A stretch of DNA of 49,947 bases from NCBI GenBank assembly GCA_945861785.1, contig CAMAWD010000041.1:1-49947 (forward strand), in the 5' to 3' direction. The notes under the pieces were generated by a model that saw nothing but the letters and a program-made list of their open reading frames with translations, ran no database searches and was not told the DNA's origin. A program made the position numbers and the translations under genes. Below are positions 45,509 through 49,947 of this stretch, one piece after another (position 1 is the stretch's first letter; each line of letters opens with the position of its first letter). Source of the stretch: Rhodoferax sp. OV413. Its GTDB lineage: Bacteria; Pseudomonadota; Gammaproteobacteria; Burkholderiales; Burkholderiaceae_C.

Positions 45509-47827
45509 ATGATTGCCCAAGAACTGGAAGTTAGCCTGCACATGGCGTTTGTCGAGGCGCGCCAGCAGCGGCACGAGTTCATCACGGTCGAGCATCTGCT
45601 GCTGGCCTTGCTGGACAACCCCAGCGCGGCCGAGGTTTTGCGCGCCTGCTCGGCCAATATTGACGATCTGCGCAAGTCGCTGTCGACGTTCATCAAGGAC
45701 AACACCCCCCAGGTGGCCGGCACTGACGACGTCGACACCCAACCGACGCTGGGGTTCCAGCGGGTCATCCAGCGCGCGATCATGCACGTGCAGTCCACCG
45801 GTAGCGGCAAGAAGGAAGTGACTGGGGCGAACGTTCTCGTCGCCATTTTTGGCGAGAAGGATTCGCACGCCGTCTACTACCTCCACCAGCAAGGAGTGAC
45901 GCGCCTCGATGTGGTCAATTTCATTGCCCATGGCATCAAGAAGAGCGACCCTCCGGAGCCGACCAAGGCCAATGAAACGCAGGCCGAAGCCGAGGAGGGT
46001 GGCGAAAAGAACGAGAAGCAGTCGCCGTTGGAGCAGTACACCCAGAACCTGAACCAACTTGCCAAGGATGGCAAGATCGACCCGCTGATCGGGCGCGAAT
46101 ACGAAGTTGAGCGCGTGATCCAGATTTTGTGTCGCCGGCGCAAGAACAATCCATTGCTGGTCGGCGAGGCCGGTGTGGGCAAGACCGCAATCGCGGAAGG
46201 CCTGGCCTGGCGCATCACCCAGAAAGACGTGCCCGAGATTTTGGCGGAAGCAGTCGTCTATTCGCTGGACATGGGGGCCTTGCTGGCCGGCACGAAATAC
46301 CGCGGTGACTTCGAGCAACGCCTCAAGGGGGTGCTCAAATCGCTGAAGGACAAGCCGCACGGAATCCTGTTCATCGATGAAATCCACACCCTGATCGGGG
46401 CTGGAGCTGCGTCCGGGGGCACACTGGATGCGTCAAACCTTCTGAAGCCGGGCTTGAGTTCCGGGGCGCTCAAATGCATTGGCGCCACCACTTTCACCGA
46501 ATACCGCGGCATCTTCGAAAAGGACGCCGCGTTGTCACGCCGCTTCCAGAAGGTGGATGTCGTAGAGCCCACCATCGAGCAGACCGTCGAGATTCTCAAA
46601 GGACTCAAATCCCGCTTTGAAGAGCACCACAACGTCAAGTACGCTGTTGCCGCCCTGCAGGCTGCCGCTGAGTTGAGCGCCAAGTACATCAACGACCGGC
46701 ACCTCCCGGACAAGGCCATCGACGTTATCGACGAAGCCGGCGCAGCGCAGCGTATCTTGCCTGCCTCGAAGCGCAAGAAGACCATCACCAAGAGCGAGGT
46801 CGAGGACATCGTTGCCAAGATCGCCCGCATCCCGCCCGCCAACGTGTCCAATGACGACCGGGGCAAGCTGAAGACCCTTGAGCGCGATTTGAAGAACGTC
46901 GTCTTCGGGCAGGACAAGGCGCTGGATGTGCTGGCCTCGGCGGTCAAGATGGCGCGGTCCGGTCTGGGCAAGGGCGACAAGCCGATCGGGGCTTTTCTGT
47001 TCAGTGGCCCGACTGGCGTGGGCAAGACCGAAGCTGCCAAGCAGCTTGCTTACATCATGGGCATCGACCTGATCCGCTTCGATATGAGCGAATACATGGA
47101 GCGCCATGCGGTCAGTCGTCTGATCGGCGCGCCTCCCGGTTATGTCGGATTCGACCAGGGTGGATTGTTGACCGAGGCCGTGACCAAGAAGCCGCATTGC
47201 GTGCTGCTGCTCGACGAGATCGAGAAGGCCCATCCTGACATCTTCAATGTACTCCTGCAGGTCATGGACCACGGCACACTGACAGACAACAATGGGCGCA
47301 AGGCCGACTTCCGCAATGTCATCATGGTCATGACCACCAACGCGGGCGCCGAAGCCATGAACAAGGCGGTGATCGGCTTCACGAACAAGCATGAGGTGGG
47401 CGACGAGATGGCTGACATCAAACGCCTGTTCACGCCAGAGTTCCGCAACCGCCTGGACGCGATCGTGAGTTTCAAGTCGCTGGATGAGAACGTGATCCTC
47501 CGGGTTGTCGACAAGTTCCTGTTGCAGCTCGAAACCCAGCTTGCCGAGAAGAAGGTCGATGTCACTTTTACCGACAAACTGCGCAAGCATCTGGCGAAAA
47601 AGGGGTTCGATCCGTTGATGGGCGCCCGTCCGATGCAGCGCCTCATCCAAGACACCATTCGCCGCGCGCTCGCCGACGAGCTGCTGTTTGGCCGGTTGAC
47701 CGAGGGTGGACGCCTGACCGTCGACCTCGACGACGCCGATCCGGAAAAGACCGACGTCTTGCTCGACATCACGCCCTTGCCCAAGAAAGAGGGCAAGGCC
47801 AAGCCAGAAGAGGCGGCAGTCGGTTAG
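45509..47827 (+). CDS. clpA: ClpA ATPase subunit of ClpAP
   Basis: 772 residues from ATG 45509 with AGAAGGA ribosome site. N-domain for ClpS docking (about 1-145), linker rich in Glu, first AAA+ module with Walker A GEAGVGKT (219-226) and sensor region, second AAA+ module with Walker A GPTGVGKT (500-507) and LLDEIEKAH. A hydrophobic IGF loop (VIGFTNKHE) for docking ClpP is present. Unfolds protein for ClpP; clpP is elsewhere. Confidence 0.96.
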   Translation: MIAQELEVSLHMAFVEARQQRHEFITVEHLLLALLDNPSAAEVLRACSANIDDLRKSLSTFIKDNTPQVAGTDDVDTQPTLGFQRVIQRAIMHVQSTGSGKKEVTGANVLVAIFGEKDSHAVYYLHQQGVTRLDVVNFIAHGIKKSDPPEPTKANETQAEAEEGGEKNEKQSPLEQYTQNLNQLAKDGKIDPLIGREYEVERVIQILCRRRKNNPLLVGEAGVGKTAIAEGLAWRITQKDVPEILAEAVVYSLDMGALLAGTKYRGDFEQRLKGVLKSLKDKPHGILFIDEIHTLIGAGAASGGTLDASNLLKPGLSSGALKCIGATTFTEYRGIFEKDAALSRRFQKVDVVEPTIEQTVEILKGLKSRFEEHHNVKYAVAALQAAAELSAKYINDRHLPDKAIDVIDEAGAAQRILPASKRKKTITKSEVEDIVAKIARIPPANVSNDDRGKLKTLERDLKNVVFGQDKALDVLASAVKMARSGLGKGDKPIGAFLFSGPTGVGKTEAAKQLAYIMGIDLIRFDMSEYMERHAVSRLIGAPPGYVGFDQGGLLTEAVTKKPHCVLLLDEIEKAHPDIFNVLLQVMDHGTLTDNNGRKADFRNVIMVMTTNAGAEAMNKAVIGFTNKHEVGDEMADIKRLFTPEFRNRLDAIVSFKSLDENVILRVVDKFLLQLETQLAEKKVDVTFTDKLRKHLAKKGFDPLMGARPMQRLIQDTIRRALADELLFGRLTEGGRLTVDLDDADPEKTDVLLDITPLPKKEGKAKPEEAAVG

Positions 47828-48033
47828 CCCTGGAACCGGGCCTGGGTGGTCTTCATCCTGGCCCGGTTGATGCCGAAATCCTTGCGCCCAAGGCGACTGG
47901 CTGACCGGAACTGCATGGCCCCAGCGGGGCGGTCCAGACAAAATTCAACATCGTCCTTGAACTCAAGCCCCCGAGTGCGGCACTCTGCACGCAGGTAATC
48001 CGCGCTCTGTTCAACGGTGGTGGCGCACCTGGT
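47824..48033 (-). pseudogene. DUF1499 C-terminal fragment (decayed gene)
   Basis: On the minus strand the frame ending TAA at 47826-47824 reads TTVEQSADYLRAECRTRGLE ... VEFCLDRPAGAMQFRSASRLG ... FGINRARMKTTQARFQG. That matches the C-terminal half of DUF1499 proteins (DYLHAE..., DDVEF..., RSASRLG..., GVNR). An in-frame stop at 48036-48034 and no matching N-terminal half in the gap before the iron-binding protein show a truncated remnant of about 69 codons. It is convergent with clpA and overlaps its stop by 3 nt. Confidence 0.6.
47834..47868. terminator. inverted repeat after clpA
   Basis: AACCGGGCC (47834-47842) and GGCCCGGTT (47860-47868) form a perfect 9-bp stem with a 17-nt loop 7 nt after the clpA stop. 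No T-run follows, so it may be an incomplete terminator. It lies inside the DUF1499 remnant. Confidence 0.4.
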
Positions 48034-48051
48034 TCAGCGGATGCCGCCGCA

Positions 48052-49095
48052 TCATTTGAATCCTGCCTTGTCCAGCAACTGCTGGACCTTCACCTGGTTC
48101 ATGCCGACCACTGCAACCGGCAGGTTCTCGCTCTTGAATCCGCCTCCGGTCATCGCCTGCAGAGCGGGATTGCTGATCACCACACCCTTGGCGACAGGCC
48201 ATTCGTTGTTTCCGTTGGCGAAGTGATCCTGCGCCTGGGGGCTGGCAAGGTACTCCAGAAACTTGACCGCGTTTGCGGCATGTGGAGCGTTGCGGGCCAC
48301 GGCACCGCCAGCAACGTTGACATGCGTACCCCAGGACGACTGATTGGGGAAGACCACGCCAACGCGGTCCATGATGGCCTTGTCTGCAGCTGCGTCCGAC
48401 CGCATGATGCGTGCGAGGTAGTAGGTATTGGTGACTGCGATCGCGCATTCGCCAGACGCCACGCCTTTGATCTGGTCGGTGTCTCCCCCCTTGGGAGCCC
48501 GCGCCAGGTTGTTGACCATGCCGCGCAGCCAGTCCTCGGCCTTCTGGGGCCCCAGGTGTTCCAGCACCGCGCCGAACAGGGACAGGTTGTACGGGTGGGA
48601 ACCGGAACGGATGCACAGTCTCCCCTTGTTGACGGGATTTGCGAGCGATTCGTACGTGGCGACGTCTTCCTTTCTGACTTTGACCTTGTCATGGACGATA
48701 ACCCGTGCCCGGGTGGAGAACCCGAACCAGGACGATCTGCCCTCGGGGTCGGCCTTGCCGCGCAGTTGGACCGGTATGGACTTGTCAAGCACTGGCGAAT
48801 GGATCGGCTGGAACAGGCCGTCGACTTCACCTCGCCAAAGTCGCGACGCGTCCACCAGCAAGATCACATCGGCCGGGGAAGCCGTGCCTTCGGCCCGCAG
48901 GCGGGCGAGAATTCCAGCATCGTCGGAATCGACGCGGTTGATCTTGATGCCGGTGGCCTTGGTGAAGTTCGAATAGAGGGCCTCATCCGTGGGATAGTGG
49001 CGTGCTGAATAGATGTTGAGCGTGGCATCCTGCGCCATCGCACAAGCACTGCCGAGAATCCAGAGGCCGCCTATCGCGAATTGTTTGAAGTTCAT
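48052..49095 (-). CDS. ferric iron ABC transporter substrate-binding protein
   Basis: 347 residues with signal peptide MNFKQFAIGGLWILGSACAMA. Mature start DATLNIYSARHYPTDEALYS has the Tyr/His residues of FutA/FbpA-type iron sites; a TNTYY motif provides two more expected Tyr ligands. Periplasmic Fe3+ receptor. The matching permease and ATPase genes are not adjacent. A Fur-box-like palindrome lies 55 nt upstream of the ATG, suggesting iron repression. Confidence 0.88.
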   Translation of the reverse strand: MNFKQFAIGGLWILGSACAMAQDATLNIYSARHYPTDEALYSNFTKATGIKINRVDSDDAGILARLRAEGTASPADVILLVDASRLWRGEVDGLFQPIHSPVLDKSIPVQLRGKADPEGRSSWFGFSTRARVIVHDKVKVRKEDVATYESLANPVNKGRLCIRSGSHPYNLSLFGAVLEHLGPQKAEDWLRGMVNNLARAPKGGDTDQIKGVASGECAIAVTNTYYLARIMRSDAAADKAIMDRVGVVFPNQSSWGTHVNVAGGAVARNAPHAANAVKFLEYLASPQAQDHFANGNNEWPVAKGVVISNPALQAMTGGGFKSENLPVAVVGMNQVKVQQLLDKAGFK

Positions 49096-49150
49096 GTTGA
49101 CAGGTTGCGTCGTAAAGGATTCTGATGAAGAAGGTGATAATAAGTCAAAC

Positions 49151-49163
49151 GCGAATCATTCGC
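49151..49163. promoter_or_regulatory. Fur-box-like palindrome
   Basis: GCGAATCATTCGC is a perfect 13-bp palindrome resembling betaproteobacterial Fur sites (GCGAATGATTCGC-like). It sits in the divergent region between the iron-binding protein and the patatin lipoprotein; GATAATAAG at 49136-49144 may extend it. Confidence 0.6.
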
Positions 49164-49185
49164 AATATGTCGGGGGCCATGCTCT

Positions 49186-49947
49186 GTGAATCCTGACCGT
49201 GCATTGGCTTGGCGCCGGACAGCGCGCGTATTTTCCTGGGTCGGAATCCTGTCCTTGTCCTGGCTTGCAGGGTGTGCTGTCAGCCCACCGTCTGTCACGC
49301 CCGTGGTCACGCCCGTGCCCCCGGTCGTCGCGCCGGTGGCGCCCAGAAAAGCGCCCCGTGTCGGGTTGGTTCTGGGCGGCGGGGCGGCCAGGGGGTTCGC
49401 CCATGTCGGCGTGATCCAGGTGCTCGAAGAAGCCGGGATCAAGCCAGATCTTGTAGTGGGTACTTCCGCTGGAAGCCTGGTGGCAGCCATCTACGCGAGC
49501 GGCAAGACCGGTGCACAGTTGCAGCAGATTGCCGTTGACATGGAAGAGGCCACGCTGACCGACTGGGCCCTGCCAATTTTCGGACGGGGCATGCTGCGCG
49601 GGGAGGCGCTGGCACGGTATGTCAATGGCCTGGTGGGCAGCCGGCCCATCGACCAACTGCCAACGCCGCTTGGGATCGTGGCGACGGACCTGCAAAGCGG
49701 TGAGGGAATTCTCTTTCGCCGTGGCGACACCGGCATGGCGGTACGCGCTTCGAGCGCAGTGCCGTCCCTGTTTCAGCCCGTGAAAATTGGAACCCGGGAG
49801 TTCGTCGATGGCGGTCTCGTGGCACCCGTCCCGGTGGGTTATGCCCGCCAGATGGGCGCCGAGTTGGTGATAGCGGTGGACATATCCAACCAACCCCAGA
49901 GCAACGTGGCCGATGGTGCAATCCAGGTGCTGCTTCAGACCTTCTCC
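49186..49947 (+). CDS. patatin-like phospholipase lipoprotein (partial, runs off the window)
   Basis: At least 254 residues from GTG 49186. Signal peptide ends in lipobox LAGC (C30), so it is probably membrane-anchored, followed by a Pro/Val-rich spacer (about 32-55). The patatin domain shows the oxyanion loop GGGAARG (64-70), nucleophile S94 in GTSAGS, and Asp in VDGG (D208). Expected lipid acyl hydrolase. Its 3' end lies beyond the window. The start is uncertain. Confidence 0.85.
   Translation, partial: MNPDRALAWRRTARVFSWVGILSLSWLAGCAVSPPSVTPVVTPVPPVVAPVAPRKAPRVGLVLGGGAARGFAHVGVIQVLEEAGIKPDLVVGTSAGSLVAAIYASGKTGAQLQQIAVDMEEATLTDWALPIFGRGMLRGEALARYVNGLVGSRPIDQLPTPLGIVATDLQSGEGILFRRGDTGMAVRASSAVPSLFQPVKIGTREFVDGGLVAPVPVGYARQMGAELVIAVDISNQPQSNVADGAIQVLLQTFS

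Noticed and set aside
44825-46387. 520-codon antisense frame opposite clpS/clpA
   Set aside because: Shadow of clpS and clpA coding; no start context.

Overview
The window looks like chromosome of a betaproteobacterium, most likely a Burkholderiales/Comamonadaceae-type organism. This rests on the GC-rich sequence, the gene order exbB-exbD-lpxK-(Trm112-like)-kdsB-adk, the clpS-clpA pair, and overall protein character. The genus is inference.

Layout. 1-5.5 kb: an amidohydrolase gene diverges from a four-gene polyamine/iron-type ABC importer operon. The block ends at a 44-nt fragment that is the 3' half of a tRNA-Cys gene, which looks like an integration scar. 5.9-6.25 kb (minus strand): a tRNA-Leu(UAA) gene interrupted in its anticodon loop by a 213-nt group I intron of the small Azoarcus/cyanobacterial type. 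This is the most notable item here. 6.4-7.6 kb: a DUF5710 protein and a hypothetical protein. 7.7-25.4 kb: a large MSHA-type type IV pilus locus in two blocks. The first is mshE-G-F / mshA-C-D-O-P-Q (motor, platform, pilins and a 1463-residue modular MshQ). The second is mshI, a PilN-like gene, then J-K-L-M-N (inner-membrane assembly, secretin, ATPase, TPR protein). A DUF3391/HD-GYP c-di-GMP phosphodiesterase gene follows mshN after 29 nt. MshE itself carries two c-di-GMP-binding MshEN-type motifs, so the pilus may be controlled by locally modulated c-di-GMP.

26.8-32.5 kb: a phosphotransferase and Crp/Fnr-like regulator pair, a two-domain 3-hydroxyacyl-CoA dehydrogenase, and a FimV-like polar/pilus protein. 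32.5-36.4 kb: a D-2-hydroxyacid dehydrogenase, a DUF1993 protein, a small hypothetical protein, lexA with an SOS box, and a divergent L-asparaginase. 36.4-40.2 kb (minus): adk, kdsB, Trm112-like, lpxK, exbD, exbB. 40.5-45 kb: xseA, sodB, a DUF192 protein, an Ala/Lys-rich exported protein, and NADP isocitrate dehydrogenase. 45-47.8 kb: clpS and clpA. 47.8-50 kb: a decayed DUF1499 fragment, a ferric-iron binding protein behind a Fur-box-like palindrome, and a patatin-like lipoprotein running off the end.

Functionally, the 5' end is an accessory uptake/catabolism module. The centre builds and regulates a surface pilus. The right-hand half is mainly conserved housekeeping: envelope biogenesis, DNA repair, proteolysis and oxidative stress. 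All calls are from reading sequence and motifs; no searches were run.
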